DNA of 64,000 nt from Paracoccus aminophilus JCM 7686 (GTDB lineage: Bacteria; Pseudomonadota; Alphaproteobacteria; Rhodobacterales; Rhodobacteraceae): positions 3,501 to 67,500 of the forward strand of contig NC_022041.1 in NCBI RefSeq assembly GCF_000444995.1, read 5' to 3'. The notes below the pieces were generated by a model. It had not been told where the DNA came from. It was given only the letters and a program-made list of their open reading frames with translations, and did no database searches. A program made the translations under genes and the position numbers. How positions within the stretch are numbered: position 1 is the first letter of the stretch; the number at the start of each line of letters is the position of its first letter. Shown here in pieces: positions 52,193 to 64,000 of this stretch.

Positions 52193-52633
52193 TCAGCCCA
52201 CGACCAAAGTGGCAAGGCGGCGGAGCGCCAGCTGATAGCCCTCGACCCCGAGCCCCGCGATCACGCCATCGGCGCGATGGCTGATATAGGAGTGGTGGCG
52301 GAAGGACTCGCGCTTGTGGATGTTCGAGATATGCACCTCGATCACCGGATCCTCATAGATATTGAGCGCATCGAGGATCGCGACCGAGGTATGGCTGTAA
52401 GCGCCCGGGTTGATGATGATCCCGGCGGTGGTGCCGCGCGCCTCGTGGATGCGGTCAATGATCGCGCCCTCATGGTTCGACTGGAAATCCGCGATTCCGA
52501 GCCCAAGCTCTTGGCCCAACTGGGTGCAGGCGGCGATGACATCGGCCAGAGTGTCACGGCCATAGATTTCCGGCTGGCGCTTGCCCAGCAGGTTGAGATT
52601 GGGACCGTTGATGATGAGAATGGTCGGGGTCAT
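52193..52633 (-). CDS. aroQ: Type II 3-dehydroquinate dehydratase
   Basis: AroQ dehydrates 3-dehydroquinate in the shikimate pathway. The 146-residue product has [18 protein letters not shown] near residue 8 (catalytic Tyr), [12 protein letters not shown] near residue 50, [13 protein letters not shown] near residue 74 and [15 protein letters not shown] near residue 99 (catalytic His). The length is normal. The start at 52633 was chosen because upstream in-frame residues are not conserved. Confidence 0.95.
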   Translation of the reverse strand: MTPTILIINGPNLNLLGKRQPEIYGRDTLADVIAACTQLGQELGLGIADFQSNHEGAIIDRIHEARGTTAGIIINPGAYSHTSVAILDALNIYEDPVIEVHISNIHKRESFRHHSYISHRADGVIAGLGVEGYQLALRRLATLVVG

Positions 52634-52873
52634 GCGGCACTCGTGGCTGAGGGTTTGCCCCGGATTACCATATTGCCGCGCGCTTCTCGACATCTTCCTG
52701 AGCGGGCTTTCTCAAGGGGGCAAGCGCGGGAAGCAGCCGATGGCCGGGCCAAAGCGAAACCCGCGCTTGCCCGGCGCGCTTATATCAGGGATTGGCGTCG
52801 GCCAGATATGGCCGGAAGATGAGGCCAGAACATGATGCCGGGTCCGAGCCCAGGTCCGAGGAGGAGAACCAAG

Positions 52874-54559
52874 ATGCGTCACCTGCCGCTTTTGCTGGCC
52901 GCGTTGATCGCGGCAAGCCCGGCGCTTGCCGAAGACCGGGGCGTTGTGATCACCAACACCCGCTACGAAAACGCGCCGCAGCTTGCGGAGGGGGACGGCA
53001 CCGAGGCCGCCGCCGCGATGCGGGAGGCGGGGTTTCGCACGGTCTCGGGCAAGGATCTGATCATCGGCGATGTCCGTCAGGCGATCTCGGATCTGCTGCG
53101 CCCGGACGATCGGCCGGGGGCGCGGCTGGTGCTGCTGAACGGGCGTTTCCTGCACAATGCGCGCGACAGCTGGTTCATGGGCGCGGATGCGCAAAAGCCC
53201 GATGTGGTCGGCGCGGGGTCGCAGGGGGTCGCGCTGTCAACGCTGGTCGATCTTCTGCGCGATGCCGATCCCGGCGCGATCTTGCTGCTGGGCTCGGACG
53301 ATCAGGCGATGGATCACGCGGCGGGGCTGGAAAATGGCATTGGTACGCTGACCGCGCCCGAGGGCGTGGTGGTGATTTCCGGCCCGGCCGCAGCCACGGC
53401 AAAGGCCGCCGAGGCTTTGCTGAAACCCGGCACCTCGGTCGGCGATGTGCTTAAGGCGGATCCCAGCCTCAGCATGGTCGAAGGCGGCGACGCCGCGCTT
53501 GTGCTGGTCGAAGCGGTTGCGACAGATCGCGGCGCGAATGCCGTGGCCGAGGGCAATCCGACCGAAAGCGACCGCGATCTCTGGGCGAAATCCGCCGCGA
53601 CCGACACGGCCGAGGCGTATCAGGCCTATCTGAGCGCCTATCCGAACGGGCTTTATTCGGCCGCTGCCAGCGAGCGTTTGGGCAAGCTCGGCGGCGTGCC
53701 GAAAAGCGACCGCGATCTTTGGGCAGAGGCGGCGGCGATCAATACCGCTGCGGCCTATGAGAGCTATCTGGCGCAATATCCGACCGGCGAGTTCTCCGAG
53801 GCGGCCCGCAAGCGCCAACTCGAATTCCGGCTGGCCGAAGAGCAGGCGCGCACGCCGGCTCCTGCTCCGGTTCCTGCGCCTGCTCCGGTCCAAGTGCCGC
53901 GGCGGCGCGAGCCCGAGATCCAGACCCCGCGACAGCAGGCAGTCCCCGGTCAGGCGATCGAGAATCGGCTGGGCCTGTCGCGCAATGATCGCGCGGCGGT
54001 GCAGCGTCGGCTGAATGCTTTGGGATATTCGACCGGCGGCACCGATGGCGTCTTCGGCACCCGTTCGCGCTCGGCGATTCGCGGCTGGCAGCAGCAGAAT
54101 GGGTTCCCGGTTACCGGCTATCTGACCGCGAATCAGCTCTCGGTCATGCGCAGCCAGGTCGAATCGATCGCGCCGAGCGCCGAGCAGCAGGATCGCGATT
54201 ACTGGCAGCGCACCGGGGCGAAGGGCGGGGCGGCCAATCTGCGCGCCTATCTCGATCGCTATCCGAACGGGATCTATGCTCAGACCGCGCGCAACCGGCT
54301 CTCGCAGCTGACGGGCTCGGGCTATTCCTCGGGGCGTGAAGCGGAGGTCTGGGCCGAGGTGCGCCGCGTCGATTCGGTTCAGGCCTATAACTACTATCTG
54401 CAGAACTTTCCGCGCGGCGAACATGCCAAGCAAGCACGTCAGCGCCGCGATCGCTTGATCCGGCAGGGCAACCCCGGTGTGGGCCTTGGTGGAAATGGGC
54501 TGGGCGGAAACGGTTTGGGGATCTCTCCCGAAGCCATTATCCGCGAGCTGATCAAATAA
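52874..54559 (+). CDS. Secreted multidomain protein: degenerate caspase-like domain, peptidoglycan-binding domain and four ~40-residue repeats
   Basis: A 561-residue precursor with a signal peptide (cleavage near ALAED, residue 19-20). Residues about 20-220 resemble a caspase/metacaspase p20 core (VVITNTRYENAPQL, ARLVLLNGRFL, AILLLGSDDQAM) but lack the catalytic His-Gly and Cys, so it is probably inactive. Four copies of a DRDLW-TA-AY-YL-YP-G-A-RL repeat follow, two before and two after a peptidoglycan-binding domain (VQRRLNALGYSTGGTDG, IRGWQQQNGFPVTGYL). A Pro/Ala linker separates the halves and the tail is Gly/Asn-rich. GAGGAG precedes the ATG. Function unknown; cell-envelope role inferred. 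Confidence 0.8.
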   Translation: MRHLPLLLAALIAASPALAEDRGVVITNTRYENAPQLAEGDGTEAAAAMREAGFRTVSGKDLIIGDVRQAISDLLRPDDRPGARLVLLNGRFLHNARDSWFMGADAQKPDVVGAGSQGVALSTLVDLLRDADPGAILLLGSDDQAMDHAAGLENGIGTLTAPEGVVVISGPAAATAKAAEALLKPGTSVGDVLKADPSLSMVEGGDAALVLVEAVATDRGANAVAEGNPTESDRDLWAKSAATDTAEAYQAYLSAYPNGLYSAAASERLGKLGGVPKSDRDLWAEAAAINTAAAYESYLAQYPTGEFSEAARKRQLEFRLAEEQARTPAPAPVPAPAPVQVPRRREPEIQTPRQQAVPGQAIENRLGLSRNDRAAVQRRLNALGYSTGGTDGVFGTRSRSAIRGWQQQNGFPVTGYLTANQLSVMRSQVESIAPSAEQQDRDYWQRTGAKGGAANLRAYLDRYPNGIYAQTARNRLSQLTGSGYSSGREAEVWAEVRRVDSVQAYNYYLQNFPRGEHAKQARQRRDRLIRQGNPGVGLGGNGLGGNGLGISPEAIIRELIK

Positions 54560-54665
54560 GGCGCGGGTTGGATTTCCCTTGGGCCCCTGCGGCGCTGATC
54601 GCGCGGGGGCCCGAGGGCACAGCCGGATCGGAGCGAATCGGGCAGGGCTGCGGTCAGGGCGTAGC

Positions 54666-54704
54666 AAAAGAAAACGCCCGCAGCCAAAAGGCGCGGGCGT
54701 CGTT
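54666..54704 (-). terminator. Rho-independent terminator after rpmJ
   Basis: ACGCCCGC and GCGGGCGT form an 8-bp stem with an 11-base loop. On the minus strand it is followed by TTTCTTTT (plus strand 54666..54673), directly downstream of rpmJ. Confidence 0.85.
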
Positions 54705-54738
54705 TCTGTCTGGTCTTGGTCCCTGTCGGGACCTGTCA

Positions 54739-54864
54739 TCAACCCTGACGCGCTTTGAAGCGACGGTTGGTTTTGTTGATAACGTAGATCCGGCCCTTGC
54801 GGCGCACGACCTGGCAATCACGATGCCGGGTCTTGAGCGAGCGGAGCGAATTGCGAACCTTCAT
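54739..54864 (-). CDS. rpmJ: 50S ribosomal protein L36 (zinc-free type)
   Basis: L36 is the smallest large-subunit ribosomal protein. The 41-residue product [17 protein letters not shown]...RFKARQG has the conserved [10 protein letters not shown] and RRFKARQG ends but only one Cys, so it lacks the zinc ribbon of the C+ form. This longer zinc-free type is usual in alphaproteobacteria. AAGGAGAAG precedes the ATG. A terminator follows at 54704. The reading frame is open upstream through the tRNA, which is not coding. Confidence 0.95.
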   Translation of the reverse strand: MKVRNSLRSLKTRHRDCQVVRRKGRIYVINKTNRRFKARQG

Positions 54865-54909
54865 CGGTCTTCTCCTTTTCGCGGCGCATCGCAGCGCCTG
54901 GTTGAAACG

Positions 54910-54934
54910 AAATGCCCCCGGAAAGCCCGGGGGC
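54910..54934 (-). terminator. Terminator after tRNA-Val
   Basis: GCCCCCGG and CCGGGGGC form a perfect 8-bp stem with a five-base loop, followed on the minus strand by ATTTCG, 11 bases downstream of the tRNA 3' end. Confidence 0.75.
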
Positions 54935-54944
54935 GTGAATAGAA

Positions 54945-55019
54945 TGGTGGGCGATACTGGGATCGAACCAGTGACCACTACGATGTCAACGTAGTGCTCT
55001 ACCGCTGAGCTAACCGCCC
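54945..55019 (-). tRNA. tRNA-Val (anticodon GAC), CCA encoded
   Basis: The minus strand folds as a cloverleaf. Acceptor GGGCGGT pairs with ATCGCCC (one G-T), the D arm is AGCTCAGCGGTAGAGC, the anticodon stem ACTACG encloses the loop TTGACAT with anticodon GAC, and the T arm is CTGG-TTCGATC-CCAG. A discriminator A and genomic CCA follow. It reads GUC and GUU valine codons. The length is 75 bases including CCA. Confidence 0.95.
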
Positions 55020-55069
55020 CACCTTGTGGCTGGCGTCCCTTTCGGGTGCCGAACCGCTTCGGTGAGAGG

Positions 55070-55098
55070 TCTATATAAGCAGGTTTCAGAGGTTTCAA
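55070..55098 (-). promoter_or_regulatory. Sigma-70-type promoter for tRNA-Val
   Basis: On the minus strand TTGAAA (55093..55098) and TATAGA (55070..55075) are separated by exactly 17 bases, placing the start about 40-45 bases before the tRNA 5' end. Confidence 0.75.
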
Positions 55099-55156
55099 GA
55101 GCCTTCCGTTATCGTTTATACACGAAAATGCAGCAAACTGGCGCGGACCTTTCTGA

Positions 55157-56020
55157 ATGACCTCCGACGACCCTGTCTTCGATCTGATGCGCCCGGCGGT
55201 TTGGCGCAGCGGCGTGATCTTCGCCTCTCCCCATTCGGGACGCTGCTATCCCCAGTGGTTTCAGGAAGAAACGCGGCTTTCCGAGGTTCATCTGCGCTCG
55301 TCCGAAGATGCCTTTGTCGACCGGCTGATTGCCCCTGCCGCCGATCATGGCGCGGTCGTTCTGACCTCGCGCATTCCGCGCGCTTTGGTCGATCTGAACC
55401 GCGCGGCGGATGATTTCGACCCGCTGGTGGTCGAGGGAATCGGTCCGGGCAAGCTCAATCCGCGAATCATGGCGGGGTTAGGCGTGATTCCCCGAGTCGT
55501 CTCGCAGGGCAGGGCGATCTATACCCGCCCGATGCCGCGCGCCGAGGCCGAGCGGCGAATCGAGCAGTTCTGGCGGCCCTATCACCGCAAGCTCTCGGGA
55601 CTGATCGCCGAGGCCTGCGAGAAATTCGGCGGCGCGATCCTGATCGACGCCCATTCCATGCCCCGCGATGCCTTGGCTCATTTGCCCGCGCCGCGTCCCG
55701 ATATCGTGCTGGGCGACCGCAATGGCGGCTCGGCGGCGGGGCGGATTTCGGATGCGGTGGCGCAGGCTGCGGCCGAGGTCGGGTTCCGACTGCGGCGCAA
55801 CTCGCCCTTTTCCGGTGCCTATATCACGGCGGCCTATGGGCGGCCGGTGCAGAATATCCATGTGGTCCAGATTGAGCTCGACCGCTCGCTTTATATGGAT
55901 GAGCGCCTGATTCAGCCGCGCCCCGATTTCGACCTCTTCGCCGCGCAGTTTTCGCGGCTGGTGGCCCGTCTTGCGCAGCTGCCGCCCGACGCAGACCGAT
56001 TGCCCTTGGCCGCCGAGTAA
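55157..56020 (+). CDS. N-formylglutamate amidohydrolase family protein
   Basis: A 287-residue metal-dependent deformylase of the N-formylglutamate amidohydrolase (HutG-type) family. Visible motifs are [11 protein letters not shown] near residue 23 (metal His), [18 protein letters not shown] near residue 74, [12 protein letters not shown] near residue 160 (metal His) and [12 protein letters not shown] near residue 213. Activity on formylglutamate would release formate and glutamate. No other hut genes are adjacent, so another N-formyl substrate is possible. Divergent from tRNA-Val. Confidence 0.9.
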   Translation: MTSDDPVFDLMRPAVWRSGVIFASPHSGRCYPQWFQEETRLSEVHLRSSEDAFVDRLIAPAADHGAVVLTSRIPRALVDLNRAADDFDPLVVEGIGPGKLNPRIMAGLGVIPRVVSQGRAIYTRPMPRAEAERRIEQFWRPYHRKLSGLIAEACEKFGGAILIDAHSMPRDALAHLPAPRPDIVLGDRNGGSAAGRISDAVAQAAAEVGFRLRRNSPFSGAYITAAYGRPVQNIHVVQIELDRSLYMDERLIQPRPDFDLFAAQFSRLVARLAQLPPDADRLPLAAE

Positions 56021-56056
56021 GCAAATACTGAGACATAACGAGCAACAAGGATTCCC

Positions 56057-56947
56057 ATGCCGCCCGAAATCGCTGAACTTCTCACCCGGAACCTGACGAT
56101 CATCATCCTTGCGGTGGTGGTGCTCATCGTCATCGGCCGTGCCGTCCGCATCGTGCCGCAGTCCGAAAAATTCGTGATCGAGCGTTTTGGCCGGCTGCAC
56201 GCGGTGCTGGGGCCGGGGATCAACTTCATCGTGCCCTTCCTTGATCGGGTGGCGCATAGGATCTCGGTGCTTGAGCGCCAGCTGCCCTCGACCAATCAGG
56301 ATGCGATCACCAAGGACAACGTGCTGGTGCAGGTCGAGACCTCGGTCTTTTACCGCATCACCGAGCCGGAAAAGACCGTCTACCGGATCCGCGACATTGA
56401 TGCGGCGATCTCGACCACGGTTGCGGGCATCGTGCGCTCGGAAATCGGCACGATGGAGCTGGATCAGGTCCAGTCCAATCGCGCCCAGCTGATCGACCGG
56501 ATCCGCGACAGTCTGGCGAATACCGTTGATGACTGGGGCATCGAGGTCACCCGGGCCGAGATTCTCGACGTCAATCTCGACCAGGCGACCCGCGCCGCCA
56601 TGCTGCAACAGCTCAATGCCGAGCGTGCGCGGCGCGCGCAGGTGACCGAGGCCGAGGGCAAGCGTCGCGCGACCGAGCTTGCTGCCGATGGTGAGCTTTA
56701 CGCCGCCGAGCAAGTCGCCAAGGCGCGCCGGATTCTCGCCGAGGCGGAAGCCTTTGCGACCTCGACCCTCGCCGCCGCGATCCGTGATGGCGGGCTCGAG
56801 GCCGCGCAATATCAGGTGGCGATGAAGCAGGTCGAGGTTCTGGGCGAGGTCGGCAAAGGCGCGGGCAAGCAGACCGTGCTCATTCCGGCCTCGGCGCTGG
56901 AGGCCTTTGGCAATGCCTTCAACCTGCTCAAGGGCGCGGGGAAATGA
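56057..56947 (+). CDS. SPFH/band 7 membrane protein (QmcA/stomatin-like)
   Basis: A 296-residue protein with one N-terminal membrane segment (residues 10-28, LTIIILAVVVLIVIG) followed by a band 7 (SPFH) domain (about 30-200; IVPQSEKFVIERFGRLH, GINFIVPFLDRV, VQVETSVFYRITEPEKTVYRI) and a coiled-coil tail. Such proteins form large membrane-bound oligomers and associate with a NfeD partner, here encoded next with a 4-bp overlap. They are thought to organise membrane domains or control proteases. Confidence 0.92.
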   Translation: MPPEIAELLTRNLTIIILAVVVLIVIGRAVRIVPQSEKFVIERFGRLHAVLGPGINFIVPFLDRVAHRISVLERQLPSTNQDAITKDNVLVQVETSVFYRITEPEKTVYRIRDIDAAISTTVAGIVRSEIGTMELDQVQSNRAQLIDRIRDSLANTVDDWGIEVTRAEILDVNLDQATRAAMLQQLNAERARRAQVTEAEGKRRATELAADGELYAAEQVAKARRILAEAEAFATSTLAAAIRDGGLEAAQYQVAMKQVEVLGEVGKGAGKQTVLIPASALEAFGNAFNLLKGAGK

Positions 56948-57222
56948 GCGCGCTCAACGGCTGGTATTGGCTGATCGCCGCGCTGCTGATGGCGCTGGTC
57001 GAGGTGCTTTTGCCGGTCTGGTTGTTTCTGGGCCTCGCCATCGCCACGGCGGTGATGGGGCTTTTGCTGCTCGCGGGGCTTTGGGGCGGCTCGTTTGGCT
57101 GGGCTCTGGTCGTGACCGGCGTGCTCTCGGGCGTGATCTGGGTGCTGTTGCGCCGCGCCATGGGGGTGCAGCACGGTCAGGTGAAGATCTGGCACGACGA
57201 TATCAACGACAACCATCCCTGA
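56944..57222 (+). CDS. NfeD-like membrane protein (short form)
   Basis: A 92-residue protein with three hydrophobic segments (about 5-25, 28-50 and 55-75) and little of the C-terminal OB domain found in longer NfeD proteins. Pairing with an SPFH gene is the usual arrangement for this family. Its start overlaps the SPFH stop (ATGA). Confidence 0.85.
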   Translation: MSALNGWYWLIAALLMALVEVLLPVWLFLGLAIATAVMGLLLLAGLWGGSFGWALVVTGVLSGVIWVLLRRAMGVQHGQVKIWHDDINDNHP

Positions 57223-57223
57223 G

Positions 57224-57679
57224 ATGACGCAGGACCAAGCCGCAGGGGCGCCCGAGACGGCGCCCTGTCACAGCGCAAGCTTTCATGGCGCGAAGCTTTT
57301 GCTGATCCATGACGGCGCGCTTCTGACGGCGCTGCGCGACAATTTTCCTCATATTCCCTTCCCGCATCACTGGGACCTGCCCGGAGGCGGGCGCGAGGGC
57401 GGTGAAAGCCCGGTCGCCTGCGCCCGGCGCGAGCTTTTCGAGGAGTTCGGGCTGGATCTCGCCCCCGCGCGAATGACCGGGCGCAGCTATCCTGCGGTCG
57501 GCGCGCCGGGGCAGGTCTCGTGGTTTTTCCGAGGCGAGATCACGGCGGCCGAAATCGCGGCGATCCGCTTTGGCGAGGAAGGCGAATGCTGGCAGATGAT
57601 GCCCATCGCCGATTATCTCGCCCATCCCAAGGCGGTGCCGCATTTCAAGACGCGGGTGCGCGACGCGCTTGGCCTTTAG
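57224..57679 (+). CDS. NUDIX hydrolase
   Basis: A 151-residue NUDIX pyrophosphohydrolase. The box GGGREGGESPVACARRELFEEFGL near residues 49-72 (only partly quoted: REGGES...RELFEEFG) fits GX5EX7REUXEEXGU with all catalytic glutamates. The substrate is unknown. It starts one base after the NfeD stop and its end overlaps the convergent membrane-protein gene by 4 bp. Confidence 0.9.
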   Translation: MTQDQAAGAPETAPCHSASFHGAKLLLIHDGALLTALRDNFPHIPFPHHWDLPGGGREGGESPVACARRELFEEFGLDLAPARMTGRSYPAVGAPGQVSWFFRGEITAAEIAAIRFGEEGECWQMMPIADYLAHPKAVPHFKTRVRDALGL

Positions 57680-58425
57680 GCGCTTTGCGCGGCCACCTGC
57701 CGCACCAAGGGTTGCAACGCCTGTCCCTTGACCGCCCAACTGGTCGCGAAGGCGACACAGGCGACGACCTCCAGCCAGAACACGGCGCGGAACCGCGCGG
57801 CGCTTTCGCTGAAGCCAAAGAGGCTTAACGCGGCAATCGCAAGAATGCAGGCCAGAATGACCCAGCCGCACAGGCCGTAGATGCGGTTCGCGGCGCATTT
57901 GAGCGGGTCGTCCAAGCCGCCGCGCCGGAAGTTCACCAGACAATAGGTCGCGAGCGCGCCGAAAAAGAGCAAAGCGCCAAGGAAGTGCAGCCGACCGACC
58001 CAAACCGGGTCGAAAAAGGTCTGCAGCAGGGTCGGCTCGAAGACCGGGGCCACGGCCTCTCCGCCGGGCGGCGCGGTCTTGGCGCTGGGGGCCATTGGGG
58101 CAAAGGCCACGATCAGCGCGCCAAGCGACGCGGCGCGCGAGACCATCTTGTCGGACAGGATTTCGCCCGCATCGGGCTTGTAGCCCTCATAATTCCACAA
58201 AAAGACCGCCTGCGCGCAGAGGATGCCGACGAAAAGCTCGCGCAGGGGGGAATAGAAATAGGCCGAGATGCTGGCCAGCGCCCATTGTCGGTCGAAGAGC
58301 CCGTAAAGGATCAGCACGGCGGGCAGGACATAACCCAGAAGGCCAAGCGCCCGACGGACCGCGAGGAAGGACAAGACGAGATCGTTCTCGGCCTTCTGAT
58401 CCGCGCCGCTTGCGTGGTCGGACAT
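57676..58425 (-). CDS. Polytopic membrane protein of unknown function
   Basis: A 249-residue protein with six likely membrane segments (about residues 28-45, 63-80, 98-113, 143-164, 180-203 and 211-231), for example LGYVLPAVLILYGLF and RLHFLGALLFFGALATYCLV. The segment GYKPDAGEILSDKMVSRAASL recalls the DUF998-like family of cytochrome-b-fold membrane proteins, but I cannot assign a function. It converges on the NUDIX gene and is followed upstream by pyrF on the same strand. Confidence 0.75.
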   Translation of the reverse strand: MSDHASGADQKAENDLVLSFLAVRRALGLLGYVLPAVLILYGLFDRQWALASISAYFYSPLRELFVGILCAQAVFLWNYEGYKPDAGEILSDKMVSRAASLGALIVAFAPMAPSAKTAPPGGEAVAPVFEPTLLQTFFDPVWVGRLHFLGALLFFGALATYCLVNFRRGGLDDPLKCAANRIYGLCGWVILACILAIAALSLFGFSESAARFRAVFWLEVVACVAFATSWAVKGQALQPLVRQVAAQSA

Positions 58426-58482
58426 GCCACCGCTCCCTTGTTACAGGGTCACGGTGGCACATATGCCCGTTATGTCAACGTT

Positions 58483-59181
58483 TCAGCGTGCGGCGGCGCG
58501 GATTTCCGCGACAATCGCCTCGGCGGCCGCGCGCGGATCGGCGGCTTGCCAGATCGGGCGGCCGACGACGAGATGGTCCGCGCCAGCGGCAATCGCCGAA
58601 GCGGGGGTCTCGATCCGCTTTTGGTCGCCCGCAGCCGTGCCCGCCGGACGCACGCCGGGCGTCACGATCAGCTTGCCGGCTGCTTGGGGCAAGGCGCGGA
58701 TCAGCGCGGCCTCGCGCGGGCTGGCGATCACGCCATCGGCCCCGGCTTCCAGCGCGCGGGCGGCGCGGGTCGTGGTGATTTCGGCCAGATCGCCCGGCAC
58801 GATCAGCCCGGCATCCAGATCGGCGCGGTCGAGCGAGGTCAGGATGGTCACGGCGAGGATTTTCAGATCCTTGCCTTTCGCCCCTTCCTTGGCCGCGCGC
58901 ACGACATGGGGGTCGCCATGCACAGTCAGGAAATCGAGATCATATTGCGCGATTCCGCGCACCGCCGCCTCGACCGTGGCGCCGATGTCGAAGAATTTCA
59001 TGTCGAGGAAGATGCGCTTGCCATGTTCCTGCTTCAGCTCGTTGGCGAGCGCGAGCCCGCCTCCGGTCAGCATCCCCAGCCCGATTTTGTAGAAGCTGAC
59101 AGCATCACCAAGCTTTTCGGCAAGCTCGAGTCCCACCAGTGCATTCGGCACGTCAAGCGCCACGATCAGACGATCGTCCAT
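58483..59181 (-). CDS. pyrF: Orotidine 5'-phosphate decarboxylase
   Basis: PyrF decarboxylates OMP to UMP, the last step of de novo pyrimidine synthesis. The 232-residue barrel has LIVALDVPNA near residue 5, the catalytic Asp-Lys-Asp in FLDMKFFDIGATVEAAVRG near residue 59, VTPGVRPAGTAAGDQKR near residue 173 and HLVVGRPIWQA near residue 203. The start at 59181 fits the family N-terminus; longer in-frame starts lie inside the clpB promoter. It is divergent from clpB. Confidence 0.95.
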   Translation of the reverse strand: MDDRLIVALDVPNALVGLELAEKLGDAVSFYKIGLGMLTGGGLALANELKQEHGKRIFLDMKFFDIGATVEAAVRGIAQYDLDFLTVHGDPHVVRAAKEGAKGKDLKILAVTILTSLDRADLDAGLIVPGDLAEITTTRAARALEAGADGVIASPREAALIRALPQAAGKLIVTPGVRPAGTAAGDQKRIETPASAIAAGADHLVVGRPIWQAADPRAAAEAIVAEIRAAAR

Positions 59182-59236
59182 CCTAAAATCCCCGCAATTC
59201 CAGCAAACGGCCTGCTTATAAGGGGGAACCGAAGCC

Positions 59237-59265
59237 CTTGAAAGGCCGTTCTGTTCTGCCCATCT
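59237..59265 (+). promoter_or_regulatory. Heat-shock (sigma-32/RpoH) promoter of clpB
   Basis: CTTGAAA (59237..59243) and CCCATCT (59259..59265) are separated by 15 bases, a close match to the RpoH consensus. The pair lies about 75 bases before the clpB start. A second CTTGAA at 59288 has no good -10 partner. Confidence 0.8.
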
Positions 59266-59339
59266 GAAGGTCAAGGCCCGACCGGGACCGTGCCTCTTGA
59301 AGGGCGGTCTCAAGCGGGTGCCAGGAAAGGGAAATTTTC

Positions 59340-63787
<4,448 letters not shown>

Positions 63788-63793
63788 CACCAC

Positions 63794-63829
63794 CGCCGCG
63801 CTGGTCCCAACGGGCTGGCGCGGCGTTTT
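63794..63829 (+). terminator. Rho-independent terminator after pgm
   Basis: CGCCGCGC and GCGCGGCG form a perfect 8-bp stem with a 16-base loop, followed by TTTT, seven bases after the pgm stop. Confidence 0.8.
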
Positions 63830-64000
63830 CACGTGGAACACCCCAGCCGCGACGCCGCGCATCGGCATTGGTCGTGACCGCGCCGCATCTCGCTTGCGCA
63901 GCGCAGAGGAGGGCCGCACACTCCTGTTTGTCGGCAGGCCGTCCGGGTGCCGTCGCCTGCTCCCTCTGGCCCTTCTGTCGAGACCTGAATGCTGCTTGTT

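Noticed and set aside
54865..55098. Upstream extension of the rpmJ frame
   Set aside because: It would translate through tRNA-Val and its promoter; the 41-residue L36 with its own AAGGAG site is complete.

Overview
The window is a GC-rich alphaproteobacterial chromosome segment that looks like Paracoccus or a close Rhodobacterales relative. The basis is gene content and length: a 194-residue Gfa, a 375-residue glutathione-dependent formaldehyde dehydrogenase and an adjacent xoxF-xoxG-xoxJ set. The organism assignment is inference. The left edge lies near the replication origin, because mnmG-rsmG-parA-parB is present with a perfect 16-bp parS site inside the first codons of rsmG.

Layout. 1-3.96 kb: mnmG (5' end missing), rsmG, parA, parB and a strong terminator. 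4.1-9.2 kb: an Lrp/AsnC regulator, nagB, a MocR-type regulator next to a taurine-pyruvate-type aminotransferase, and grpE-hrcA. 10.3-14.5 kb: rph-rdgB-Rid-hemW-DUF454 and an Asp/Glu racemase. 14.8-18.7 kb: formaldehyde oxidation operon gfa-flhA-(ClpP paralogue)-(GNAT)-fghA. 18.9-29.6 kb: a lanthanide-type methanol dehydrogenase locus. It holds xoxF, its cytochrome xoxG, xoxJ, a CxxCW protein, two YVTN beta-propellers, a periplasmic SRPBCC protein, a branched-chain-type binding protein, an acidic beta-rich secreted protein, an exporter-type ABC pair and an unknown secreted protein. Together these two regions would take methanol to formaldehyde in the periplasm and formaldehyde to formate in the cytosol.

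29.7-31.6 kb: wrbA, a small lipoprotein and mobA. 31.6-39.2 kb (minus strand): a ten-gene thiamine operon thiD-thiO-thiS-thiG-thiE-thiF-thiY-tenA-thiZ-thiX, almost all with overlapping stops and starts, preceded by a TPP riboswitch. 39.3-43.1 kb: UDP-glucuronate epimerase and UDP-glucose dehydrogenase, then an oxoglutarate-semialdehyde-type dehydrogenase. 43.2-50.2 kb (minus): a second NMT1-type ABC importer co-transcribed with a cytosine-deaminase-like amidohydrolase, an FAD oxidoreductase, a flavodoxin-fold reductase and a creatininase-family amidase. This looks like uptake and breakdown of an unidentified N-heterocycle or amide.

50.4-64 kb: a Rid protein, HAD hydrolase, HpcH/HpaI aldolase, aroQ, a secreted degenerate caspase-like/peptidoglycan-binding protein, rpmJ, tRNA-Val(GAC), an N-formylglutamate amidohydrolase, an SPFH/NfeD pair, a NUDIX hydrolase, a membrane protein, pyrF, clpB with a heat-shock promoter, and pgm. 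No insertion sequence, prophage, CRISPR array or rRNA was seen. The best candidates for undescribed biology are the accessory genes at 22.2-29.6 kb, the acidic-tailed ClpP paralogue in the formaldehyde operon, and the 43.5-50.2 kb catabolic cluster.
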